Shown here in pieces: positions 1 through 7,684 of a stretch of DNA of 64,000 bases; positions within the stretch are counted from its first letter, which is position 1, and each line of letters starts with the position of its first letter. Under the pieces are notes generated by a model, which saw nothing but the letters and a program-made list of their open reading frames with translations, had not been told where the DNA came from and ran no database searches. The stretch lies in contig JACOSY010000054.1 in the NCBI GenBank assembly GCA_016178595.1, positions 1 to 64,000 of the forward strand. Direction: 5' to 3'. Source of the DNA: Ignavibacteria bacterium. GTDB lineage: Bacteria; Bacteroidota; Ignavibacteria; UBA10030; SZUA-254. The position numbers were made by a program, and so were the translations under genes.

Positions 1-72
1 GTTGACCACCATGCTCACTGCATCGATCTTAAACTGCCGATCATATTTCTTACGAGTGTTCTCTCCAACCAT
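1..72 (-). CDS. IS3-type transposase OrfA, N-terminal fragment (cut by window edge)
   Basis: The first 24 codons of a minus-strand gene are visible. They read MVGENTRKKYDRQFKIDAVS and continue to the window edge. The pattern R-K-K-Y-D-R-Q-F-K-I-D-A-V is the classic opening of IS3/IS911-type OrfA helix-turn-helix proteins. An AAGGAG ribosome-binding site lies about 9 bases upstream of the ATG at 72. The rest of the element is outside the window, so its integrity is unknown. Its place at the edge of a mobile island fits. Confidence 0.6.
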   Translation of the reverse strand, partial: MVGENTRKKYDRQFKIDAVSMVVN

Positions 73-165
73 GCCAGTTCTCCTTCTCTGTCTGAAGATA
101 CTGGCTTTTCTCTTTGTCTACAAATTGGGGTAAGGATCAAGAGTAAAAGTGTAGACGAAGAGTCG

Positions 166-197
166 AGCCCGAAGGTCAACACGACTTCGGGCTTTTT
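166..197 (+). terminator. Rho-independent terminator
   Basis: A perfect 9-bp stem (AGCCCGAAG at 166-174, CTTCGGGCT at 185-193) with a 10-base loop is followed by a T run on the plus strand. No plus-strand gene is visible to its left in the window, so it ends a transcript entering from outside or insulates the island edge. On the minus strand it lacks a T tail. Confidence 0.7.
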
Positions 198-229
198 CAT
201 TAGTCCAAAGTGGAATAGAGGAGGATCCC

Positions 230-1045
230 CTATTCAAATTTCTTTACCTTGACTACACTCCCATTGGATACGTCAACGAAGTAGTATGCTGCATAGGGGG
301 CCATACTGAGTTCTGAAGGCTGTGTCTGTATGTATATCGTTCCCTCTTGGAGTCCTTCGGCACCGGGAATGGTGCCAGTTATGTCCTTTCGTATCCAGCC
401 AACCGTTGATATAACGTCACCATGTGTGAGTTTACTGGCAATGCTCACGGCTCTAGTTCTAAGCTCAGGAGGTACTCCCTGCAATGACAGAGCTTTGTTG
501 AATAGCTGATAGCGTCCCTCCTTAGGAGAGTACGAGAAAAGGAAATAGTATGCATCATAATAATCAACAAAAAGATCTTTCACGGGCGTAGGACTTGGGG
601 TTACGTAGCCCTCAATAAACAGACCAAGAATGAACTCCCCTCGCTGTTTTGCTGCTGTTACCGCAGGGAGCTTAAGTTCAGTATACGCATCACGGGGGGA
701 ATCCCTCATCCGCACAGTCAGACGTTGGTACTGGTAACCTGGGAAGGGGTAGATAAGGGGCTGCACCTGCTGCAGAGGAACAGCGGGATCAAAACCGGCA
801 GGGGCCGGGTAGTAAAAGTTAAGTCGCAGTTTCTGCTTGAGTTGATCGAACGAGACCCCCCCTCTACTATGATTAGGGGCTAAAACAATACTGTCCGTTC
901 CCACAGAGGGAGAGGAAGGGTGAGATGTAGATGTCACTCTTTGTGATCTCTTTTGTAGAGCTAGAGAAGAGATTATTACTACCGCCAACAGAGTGACTAG
1001 AAGTGATAGCACGATTGCTGTGTTTGAGAAGCCTTGGTGTTTCAT
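230..1045 (-). CDS. Hypothetical membrane-anchored protein
   Basis: A 271-residue protein that I do not recognise. Residues about 8-30 form one hydrophobic segment (signal anchor) after a short polar start, and residues about 33-60 are Ser/Thr/Pro-rich and probably a linker. The remaining 200 residues are predicted to be outside the membrane and are rich in Tyr, Phe and Pro. No cysteine motif or catalytic signature is visible. It is transcribed toward the IS fragment and away from the recombinase, with about 180 bases between. It may be island cargo or a remnant of older chromosomal sequence. Confidence 0.6.
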   Translation of the reverse strand: MKHQGFSNTAIVLSLLVTLLAVVIISSLALQKRSQRVTSTSHPSSPSVGTDSIVLAPNHSRGGVSFDQLKQKLRLNFYYPAPAGFDPAVPLQQVQPLIYPFPGYQYQRLTVRMRDSPRDAYTELKLPAVTAAKQRGEFILGLFIEGYVTPSPTPVKDLFVDYYDAYYFLFSYSPKEGRYQLFNKALSLQGVPPELRTRAVSIASKLTHGDVISTVGWIRKDITGTIPGAEGLQEGTIYIQTQPSELSMAPYAAYYFVDVSNGSVVKVKKFE

Positions 1046-1162
1046 GAATGATATTATAGCATAAGCTTAGAGCAATTGCTACTACTTACTTTGGTATGCC
1101 TTGATGACTTTGACCTGACCCCCTCAAAGTGATCAATCTTGCTATCAAACAGCCGAACGTCC

Positions 1163-1228
1163 TCAGTTCTTTTCCCAATTGTATACAGAACATTCATCCA
1201 CCTCAATTTTCTTTGCAACGTCCTTTTG
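1163..1228 (-). pseudogene. Remnant of an XRE-type HTH gene behind the recombinase stop
   Basis: Reading in the recombinase frame past its TAG (1229-1231), the next 21 codons give QKDVAKKIEVDECSVYNWEK before a TGA. This is the helix-turn-helix core of the double-HTH regulators at 33074-33535 and 33585-34055 in this window. It follows directly from the recombinase tail ending in GDHLSKKRLDLKI. The recombinase frame therefore runs into an HTH gene that is interrupted by TAG and then lost after about 22 codons. Below about 1160 no homology remains, so a rearrangement point lies there. Confidence 0.6.
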
Positions 1229-2836
1229 CTATATTTTCAGGTCGAGACGCTTTTTACTCAGGTGGTCTCCGATGGTTCGCAGGGTTTTGGGATATACCTC
1301 AGATAGTGGTTTTTTAGCGGAAAGTGTAACATCACAGAAATGCAACGCAGGGATGACGTTGCGTTGCCCTTTACCTACCAATTCAGACGAAGTTGGTTTG
1401 TAGCTTAAATTGATTGTGATTTCATCGTTTCCTATCGTGATGTTGTCTGTTATATGCTCGATGATCTGGCGTTTCTCAGTGGTGTCAAAGTCTGACCAGT
1501 GCGAGTAGAGGTCTTGGGCCCCTGCGACTACGTCGGCGGCCGAGTATGCCTGTATTTTCAGAAAGTCTATTTCACCTTGTAGTTCTGGTACGCTCGATTC
1601 CAGTTGGTGTAGTTGCTTTTCCCAAGGTTGGTAGTGCCTGCCGAAGCCTTCTTGAGCCAATTCACCTGCCATGTGCAGCTTGATGAGTCTATCCATTTCC
1701 GATTTGATTCTGGTAATTTCCCCTTGTTGCGTTGCCAGTAGCTTTTCTTTCTCTTTCAGTACCCTGTCTACTTCTTCGAGAGATGTTTGAATGTCTTGAG
1801 GCGAGAAAAAGAACTTTTTCAGTTCATTCTGGAATATTTCTTCCAAGTCTGTAGCAACAATTTTGTTACGACACTTCTTGCAGATGTATTTTGGAGTCCG
1901 ATTGGCTGGCATGGCCGGAACGTACATCTTCACTCCGCATTCACAGTTCACAAATCCGGCAAATAGGGATGCGGTTTTCTTAGAAGGTTTCCTGCGGGCT
2001 CGGTGCGCTTCAAGTATCGCGTTACACTGCGTCCATAGTTCCTCGCTAACTATTGGTTCGACCTCTGTGAGTACCCATTCGTTCTCCGGCTTAAGGACCC
2101 ATTTCTTGTCTAGTCCAGTCGATTTAGTGTAGTTAGCCCGCCTGATGCCTTTCGTTAGAGGATCACGAAGTAGCCGGTCGATAGTAGTATCAGAGAAACT
2201 ACCTCCGTTCCTTGTTCGGTATCCCGACTGGTTCATTAGTCTCGCGACGGTTTTCTTTCGTTTGTGTTCAAGAAATAGCTCATAGATCAATTTCCTGATA
2301 GGCGCCTCAGTCGTATTCAGAATCAACTTCTTTTCTTTCCACTCGTATCCGAACGGCGCTTGACCTCCGAGCGGTTTGCCAAGTTTTGCCCTGATCGGAA
2401 CGGATGCCGCCACGCGCTCTGCGATCTCTTCACGCTCCCATTGTGCCATAGCAGCTATCATCGTATAGAAAAGTCTACCGGCTGGCGACGAGGTATCAAT
2501 TGATTCTTGCAGAGAGATTAGATCGGCATGGTACGTTCTGAACTGCTCGGCAAATTCCAAAAGCTCCTTAGTATTTCTCGCCAGTCTTGCCAACTTCGAG
2601 AAGATCAGGCCCGTAATCCGACCAGTCTTGATATCGTCGAGCATCCGCCTGGCTTCCGGATGTCCGATAACCGATTTACCACTGACAGCGTCGAGCCTGT
2701 ATACTTCGACTACATTCCACCCCTTAGCCTCAGCGTAGTAGCGAGCACGCTTCTCGTGGTGTTCTGGACTCTCGCCCTTCACCTGATCTTCCGTTGAAAC
2801 CCTAATCCATATTCCGACATTTTTAACTTGAGTCAT
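1229..2836 (-). CDS. Large serine recombinase with HTH-derived C-terminal tail
   Basis: A 535-residue site-specific DNA recombinase. The N-terminal resolvase domain (about residues 6-150) has the nucleophile in IRVSTEDQ (Ser14) and the typical FSKLARLARN and AAMAQWEREE segments. A recombinase domain follows (about 165-290), then a zinc-ribbon with CEC and CKKC (about 315-340), then a coiled-coil region (about 370-440). The last 45 residues look different: PALHFCDVTLSAKKP onward matches the leader of the double-HTH proteins at 33-34 kb rather than a recombinase. The true recombinase part probably ends near the GKGQ segment. It is the likely integrase of the outer island. A TATTTG box 18 bases ahead of the ATG suggests a short leader. 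Confidence 0.9.
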   Translation of the reverse strand: MTQVKNVGIWIRVSTEDQVKGESPEHHEKRARYYAEAKGWNVVEVYRLDAVSGKSVIGHPEARRMLDDIKTGRITGLIFSKLARLARNTKELLEFAEQFRTYHADLISLQESIDTSSPAGRLFYTMIAAMAQWEREEIAERVAASVPIRAKLGKPLGGQAPFGYEWKEKKLILNTTEAPIRKLIYELFLEHKRKKTVARLMNQSGYRTRNGGSFSDTTIDRLLRDPLTKGIRRANYTKSTGLDKKWVLKPENEWVLTEVEPIVSEELWTQCNAILEAHRARRKPSKKTASLFAGFVNCECGVKMYVPAMPANRTPKYICKKCRNKIVATDLEEIFQNELKKFFFSPQDIQTSLEEVDRVLKEKEKLLATQQGEITRIKSEMDRLIKLHMAGELAQEGFGRHYQPWEKQLHQLESSVPELQGEIDFLKIQAYSAADVVAGAQDLYSHWSDFDTTEKRQIIEHITDNITIGNDEITINLSYKPTSSELVGKGQRNVIPALHFCDVTLSAKKPLSEVYPKTLRTIGDHLSKKRLDLKI

Positions 2837-2853
2837 CGCGAATGCTCAATCTA

Positions 2854-2859
2854 CAAATA
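2854..2859 (-). promoter_or_regulatory. Putative -7 promoter box of the serine recombinase
   Basis: On the minus strand TATTTG sits 17 bases before the recombinase ATG, with a TTTG 16 bases further upstream. The context CTATTTGTAG recurs ahead of the RNase E/G gene (39193-39202) and is similar before SRP RNA, which is why I treat it as a promoter element. It resembles the Bacteroidota -7 box. Confidence 0.4.
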
Positions 2860-2998
2860 GTGAATAAATTATGATCAAATAAATGTAGAAAAAAATGAAT
2901 GCAAGAACAAACTCCTGCGCCCAAAGTCCTCTCTTCCCGAGTTGAATTTTCCGCTGATTAGCCGTACCTTACACAATTAAAATCAACGAGCACGAGCA

Positions 2999-4189
2999 AT
3001 GGCGCACGGAGAAAACAAGATTTCGAAAAGTCCAGACACAACCGAATTTCTTTCTCATCTTACGGAAGCTATCGACGAGTTGAAAGAATTCCTCAGCCCA
3101 CTGCCAAGGCGGTTCTCCCAATATCAATCGATTGTTTTGGTGGAGATTTTCAAACAAGTAATGGTATTAGAACATACCAAGACCTCTGAAGCACTCGATA
3201 TCGGTGACAAGTCTATCCGACAACGATGGAAAGAACTTGTGGCGCTTGGGGTCTCAAACGTTGAGAAGTCCTTACAAGTGAGGGCTGACCTTCTATCCCA
3301 AGCATTGTTCGATTCGCTCATGCGAGCCAGCTTGAAAGAGACCGAAGAAAAGTCTCAAATCAATCGGATTGCCGAATTGATACAAACAAACCACGACGAC
3401 CAATTGATCACTCATGAAGTTCTCACTTTTTACCACCAACTTTATGATGGGAGATACAAACTGCTCCTTGCATTTCATCGATTCATGATTGATCTGACTC
3501 AGAAGCCCGATGTGCTACTGCGCCGTCTTGAAAAATTAAGGGCTAACGACGTGATTGATAATCTGAAATACTTGAAGAAGACGCTTGTTGTCGATGAATA
3601 TCATATCATCTCAAGCGGAGCGAATTTTCATGTCCGCAATGCCATAGCTCATCGGGAAATAGAACTCAGAGAAGGAAAAGTTTTTCTTAAAGATGGAAGA
3701 TGGCGGAAAGAATATGATTCTTCATCTGCGTCAAATCTTGTGAAGACCCTCGATCTCACGATGCTTGGACTCGTCACGGGCTTGTGGGTTTCTGCGATGA
3801 AGCATAATGACACTATGCGCGGTCATGTTCGCTACAAATATCACATCGAGGATATTCAAAAGAGTTTGAGTTCCATTGTTGCCGAATATAAATTTGTTCT
3901 CATCGAAAGCTGTGTGAAAGAGAATGATCACCTTTACTGCACGCTCCGTGAAATGGAGCCGAGCGCCTTCGAGGGGCCTCAGAAGATTGAGTCCGGTAAA
4001 ACAGTGCTGCATGTTCAGATCGTCAAAGCGAAACCTCGACTAGAAAGAATCCAAGATTTAATTGCAGGATGTGAACTGATGTTCCATGGGTATACCAAGA
4101 TAACCTTTGAGGCATCAGACAACAAGGGTGAACAAGTCGAAGTGCTGGAACACATCCCGGATTCTCAAGGTGATGGAAATCTTCCATAA
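2999..4189 (+). CDS. HEPN-like protein of unknown function
   Basis: A 396-residue, largely helical soluble protein. The only recognisable signature is RNAIAH at about residues 213-218, inside the segment FHVRNAIAHREI. This matches the R-x4-H motif of HEPN ribonucleases and sits at the end of a helical stretch as HEPN motifs do. The first 150 residues contain a possible winged-helix segment (KTSEALDIGDKSIRQRWKEL). The gene lies 120 bases ahead of a restriction-modification pair on the same strand. Defence use is plausible but inferred; it could also be a plain regulatory or structural HEPN protein. No partner antitoxin is visible next to it. Confidence 0.5.
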   Translation: MAHGENKISKSPDTTEFLSHLTEAIDELKEFLSPLPRRFSQYQSIVLVEIFKQVMVLEHTKTSEALDIGDKSIRQRWKELVALGVSNVEKSLQVRADLLSQALFDSLMRASLKETEEKSQINRIAELIQTNHDDQLITHEVLTFYHQLYDGRYKLLLAFHRFMIDLTQKPDVLLRRLEKLRANDVIDNLKYLKKTLVVDEYHIISSGANFHVRNAIAHREIELREGKVFLKDGRWRKEYDSSSASNLVKTLDLTMLGLVTGLWVSAMKHNDTMRGHVRYKYHIEDIQKSLSSIVAEYKFVLIESCVKENDHLYCTLREMEPSAFEGPQKIESGKTVLHVQIVKAKPRLERIQDLIAGCELMFHGYTKITFEASDNKGEQVEVLEHIPDSQGDGNLP

Positions 4190-4311
4190 TTTTTGTATCT
4201 TTGACCTGCACTGAATTTAATTGTAAACTAGAGTTGCAAGAAGTTGTTTTGGTGTTATGCCACACAACCCGATTAGATTTCGTAGCATACCACCTATAGA
4301 TAATCTGAATC

Positions 4312-5280
4312 ATGACTATGCTCATCAACGCGGATAAAACTCAAAACTGGAAATCAGACATCGCGCAGTCTGTCGATTTTTACAACCAATGGTTCATGCG
4401 CTTTGCGCCGAAAGCCTATCGCTCGACCCGGGTTGAGACGACCAAACAAGTTGAAGAAGCCCTCCAGCGCACGAAGAACCTGACCGACATCGGGCCTGGA
4501 GTCCTGAAGAACGATCCATCAGTGCTTCCCATTCTACGCATGGCGACCGCACCACCTATAGCCAGAGATCGGCTCATTGGACTTGCTCAGGTCTCGGGAT
4601 CCCTCGTGCGAAGCATGGAGTTGGATAAGAGGATTCCCCCTCAAATGAAACCCCATACCCTCGATGACGAGTTACAAAAGATAGGGGAAGTGATCAAGAC
4701 GTTGGCTGATAGAGATATCCTAACCTGGCTTGATTCCGGGAAAAAACCGGGAGAGCAAGAACGATACCGAGCCGCTACAATTGTCGCGGATCGCCTCTGT
4801 GGCGCTGTCGCAGATCCCATCATTAGGAACGAACAGGAGAAGCGACAGTTGGCAGCTATCAAGCGTTGGCTCGAGAGTCGAGGATACACGTACGTTGAAC
4901 CACGATTGATAGAAAAACCTGACGCAATGAAACCAGCTTCCTTCTCGTTTCGCCTGAATGTTCCAGTGAAACAATCTGGCAGAACCAAGCAGGTCAACAT
5001 ACCGATTGATGTGGTTGTGATGCCTAAGAAAACAATGAGAGGAAAATTTCCTATCCTCATTGAGGCTAAGTCTGCCGGTGACTTCACGAACGTAAACAAG
5101 AGAAGAAAAGAAGAAGCAACGAAGGTGAACCAGTTGCATGCAACTTATGGAAAAGGCGTTCAGTTCATATTGTTCCTTTGTGGATACTTCGACAGTGGTT
5201 ACCTCGGTTACGAAGCCGCAGAGGGTATCGATTGGGTTTGGGAACATCGAATTGACGACCTAGCAATACTAGGCCTTTAG
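4312..5280 (+). CDS. XamI-family type II restriction endonuclease
   Basis: A 322-residue protein recognised as a XamI-type restriction enzyme (the family prototype cuts GTCGAC). The start, with SDIAQSVDFYNQWFMRFAPKAYR, is characteristic. The likely PD-(D/E)XK catalytic region is in the last third: IPIDVVVMPKKTMRGKFPILIEAKSAG supplies an Asp and the E-x-K pair (IEAK). The methyltransferase gene begins 3 bases after its stop, as expected for a restriction-modification unit. Its own specificity cannot be read from sequence. An alternative start a few codons in (MLINAD) is possible. Confidence 0.8.
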   Translation: MTMLINADKTQNWKSDIAQSVDFYNQWFMRFAPKAYRSTRVETTKQVEEALQRTKNLTDIGPGVLKNDPSVLPILRMATAPPIARDRLIGLAQVSGSLVRSMELDKRIPPQMKPHTLDDELQKIGEVIKTLADRDILTWLDSGKKPGEQERYRAATIVADRLCGAVADPIIRNEQEKRQLAAIKRWLESRGYTYVEPRLIEKPDAMKPASFSFRLNVPVKQSGRTKQVNIPIDVVVMPKKTMRGKFPILIEAKSAGDFTNVNKRRKEEATKVNQLHATYGKGVQFILFLCGYFDSGYLGYEAAEGIDWVWEHRIDDLAILGL

Positions 5281-5283
5281 GCA

Positions 5284-6867
5284 ATGCAGACAACTCATAC
5301 AATAGAGAAGACACGGTTAACGAGACAACGTGATCTTGACGGTCAAAAGACGCATGCTGAGCGAAACAAGCTTGGTCAGTTTGCCACTCCTCCGCAGCTT
5401 GCACTCGACATCCTTAGGCAAACAAAGAAGTACCTCGATCCAGCAGTCAAAGTACGATTTCTCGATCCTGCCTTCGGTACTGGTTCGTTCTATTCAGCCT
5501 TGCTTCAGGTTTTTCCCGCAGAGGCTATAGAATCCGCTACAGGCTTTGAAATTGATTCCCACTATGGCGATGAAGCACAACGTTTGTGGGCCGATTCCCC
5601 GTTAATATTGCAGATCGAGGATTTCTTCTCCATCCCGATACGTAGGATGGAAATCGAGCGAGCAAATCTTATGGTTTGCAACCCGCCGTATGTTCGGCAC
5701 CACCATCTCTCCATCAGCCAAAAGGAACACTTCAGCCGCGCCATCGCAAGTTCGGTTGGACTTAAGGTGAACGGTCTCTCTGGATTGTATTGCTATTTCC
5801 TGATTTACAGCCACAACTGGCTGGCCGAGAACGGTATCGGATGTTGGCTTATTCCGAGCGAGTTCATGGATGTAAACTACGGCACGGTAGTGAAGGAATA
5901 CTTGCTTGGCAAAGTCACGCTTCTCCGTATTCATCGGTTCGATCCGAATGAATCGCAATTTGATGATGCACTCGTCTCCTCTTCGGTAATATGGTTTAGA
6001 AAGACACCGCCTCCAATTGGCCATACTGTAGAACTCACGTTTGGTGGAACCAGTGAAACGCCGCGCGTGGTAAAACACATCGCTTCGTCTGAACTCTTAG
6101 GCGCACAAAAGTGGACAAGATTCACAACTAATGGACAGACGAAGACGACTGGTAAGGAAGTGAGACTATCCAATCTCTTCGATGTGAAGCGTGGCTTAGC
6201 GACGGGCGACAACGGGTTTTTCATTCTCACACCTGAAGAAATAAGGGAGCACAATCTTCCTACCAAGTTCCTTATTCCTATTTTGCCGAGCCCAAGGTAT
6301 TTGAAGAACGATGCCATTAAAGCGGATAGCAAAGGAAATCCTCTCATCGAGAATGCACGATTTCTTCTCTCATGCAAAGTTGCCCCGCAACAGGTGAAAC
6401 GGGATTACCCCACGCTTTGGAAGTACTTCGAGTCAGGTGTGAAACATCAGGTCAACGAAGGTTATCTTTGCCAACATCGCACCCCTTGGTACGCGCAAGA
6501 AGATCGCCCTGCATCACCCTTTCTCTGTACGTATATGGGTCGTCACGATTCTCCTAAGGGTACTCCGTTCAGGTTTATATTCAATCTTTCCAAAGCAACA
6601 GCTGCGAACGTGTATTTATTCCTATACCCAAAGCCCGCACTAGCACGATTTCTCAAAGCACATCCGGGTCGGGTAAGGATGATCTGGAAGGGTCTTCAGA
6701 GTATATCTTCAGATTCGCTGGTTCATGAGGGACGTGTTTATGGTGGTGGATTGCATAAGATGGAACCAAGGGAACTCGCAAACGTTTCTGCTGAGAATAT
6801 TCTTGACCTACTGCCTGAGTTACATTCTCTGTTGGCGGTGCCCTCCGTAGAACAGTCACTTCTTTGA
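5284..6867 (+). CDS. N6-adenine DNA methyltransferase of the XamI-type system
   Basis: A 527-residue class I methyltransferase. Motif I for AdoMet binding is FLDPAFGTGSF (about residues 60-70). The catalytic motif IV is NPPY (about 133-136, within VCNPPYVRHHH), diagnostic of N6-adenine methylation. The C-terminal 250 residues should be the target-recognition domain, as in Eco57I/SalI-like enzymes. It directly follows the restriction gene, so both are probably one transcript, with the methylase protecting the host from the nuclease. The gene looks intact. Confidence 0.88.
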   Translation: MQTTHTIEKTRLTRQRDLDGQKTHAERNKLGQFATPPQLALDILRQTKKYLDPAVKVRFLDPAFGTGSFYSALLQVFPAEAIESATGFEIDSHYGDEAQRLWADSPLILQIEDFFSIPIRRMEIERANLMVCNPPYVRHHHLSISQKEHFSRAIASSVGLKVNGLSGLYCYFLIYSHNWLAENGIGCWLIPSEFMDVNYGTVVKEYLLGKVTLLRIHRFDPNESQFDDALVSSSVIWFRKTPPPIGHTVELTFGGTSETPRVVKHIASSELLGAQKWTRFTTNGQTKTTGKEVRLSNLFDVKRGLATGDNGFFILTPEEIREHNLPTKFLIPILPSPRYLKNDAIKADSKGNPLIENARFLLSCKVAPQQVKRDYPTLWKYFESGVKHQVNEGYLCQHRTPWYAQEDRPASPFLCTYMGRHDSPKGTPFRFIFNLSKATAANVYLFLYPKPALARFLKAHPGRVRMIWKGLQSISSDSLVHEGRVYGGGLHKMEPRELANVSAENILDLLPELHSLLAVPSVEQSLL

Positions 6868-6932
6868 GTTTGTGGTAAAAGATGCGCCTACCAAATGTCT
6901 CCGTTGGCTTAAGAGTATCTAGCCGAGAAATA

Positions 6933-6960
6933 TTGACATTGGTTTTGGCAAAATAATTTG
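6933..6960 (+). promoter_or_regulatory. Putative promoter of the intergenic RNA
   Basis: TTGACA at 6933-6938 is followed by TAATTTG at 6954-6960. The second box matches the TATTTG/TAATTTG boxes seen upstream of SRP RNA, RNase E/G, the recombinase and two island genes. Transcription would begin near 6967, just ahead of a run of hairpins. No protein gene follows on this strand before the convergent RadC-like gene. Confidence 0.4.
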
Positions 6961-6966
6961 TTAACT

Positions 6967-7091
6967 ATATGATAGGCTGTCTGTTTGCAGCAGACAGTAC
7001 AGAGATGTACTCTGAGAGGCTGCCATTAAGAAGAAATGGTAGCCTCCTCCCGTTTATGAAGAAAGCCTGATTTCTTTATGGATCAGGCTTT
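6967..7091 (+). ncRNA. Candidate structured small RNA (about 125 nt)
   Basis: Four hairpins follow one another with almost no spacing. They are CTGTCTG/CAGACAG (6977-6983 with 6991-6997), CAGAG/CTCTG (7000-7004 with 7010-7014), a 12-bp stem with one mismatch (7016-7027 with 7035-7046), and a terminator stem (7062-7091). A promoter-like TTGACA/TAATTTG pair lies just upstream. There is no open frame of note and no downstream plus-strand gene, so a free RNA is the simplest reading. I do not recognise a known family. It could be a copy-control or regulatory RNA of the element. The 3' UTR of the methyltransferase transcript is the main alternative. Confidence 0.4.
7062..7091. terminator. Bidirectional terminator-like hairpin
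   Basis: A perfect 10-bp stem, AAAGCCTGAT (7062-7071) with ATCAGGCTTT (7082-7091), lies between the convergent methyltransferase/RNA region and the RadC-like gene. The stem itself begins and ends with A and T runs, so it can work in both directions, although the free U tract is weak. Confidence 0.55.
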
Positions 7092-7095
7092 CAAT

Positions 7096-7554
7096 TTAAA
7101 GGAGGCCGCGTTCAGCGAAGCTCGAATAACCATCGTTCTCGGTTATGATGATATGATCATGCAATGGTATTCCGAGAATTTTACCAGCTTCCACGAGTTG
7201 TTTTGTCATTGTGATGTCTTCACTTGACGGCTCGACGTTACCCGAAGGATGATTGTGTGAAACGATGACTGAAGCTGCATTCATCATGTACGCAAGCTTG
7301 AACACTTCGCGCGGGTGAACCAATGATGAGTTCAAGATACCGACGGAGATCGTGTGAATACCTATGAGGTAGTTCGCACTATTGAGGTATAAACCAACGA
7401 AATGTTCTCGATCAGCACCTTGAAGATGCTCTCGCACAATTTTGGCTGCGTCGTCCGGTGATCGAATGCATTTATTTTCAACGACCATCGTTCCCGCTTG
7501 CACGAGTACGACCTTGTACAGCGGCGTCTCGCAGACCACTCTATTTTTTCTCAT
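7096..7554 (-). CDS. RadC-like JAB-domain protein
   Basis: A 152-residue protein corresponding to the JAB/MPN domain of RadC without the N-terminal helix-hairpin-helix part. The metal-binding signature is complete: SHNHPSG followed by Asp (His100, His102, Asp113). Short RadC proteins of this kind are common on plasmids, phages and integrative elements, and their biochemical role is unsettled. Upstream on the same strand, separated by about 130 bases, is the ATPase gene, so the two may share a transcript. Confidence 0.85.
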   Translation of the reverse strand: MRKNRVVCETPLYKVVLVQAGTMVVENKCIRSPDDAAKIVREHLQGADREHFVGLYLNSANYLIGIHTISVGILNSSLVHPREVFKLAYMMNAASVIVSHNHPSGNVEPSSEDITMTKQLVEAGKILGIPLHDHIIITENDGYSSFAERGLL

Positions 7555-7684
7555 GATAGTTCCTCTTTTGGTAGTTCTTTTTTCTTAACTGTTAAGGAGC
7601 TACCAGAGAGCGTAGGATAGTTCCAGGGTGACGCAAAGACTGGAGAAATTGCTTGGTCCGTCAAAGGAGTTATTCGTCACTGTC

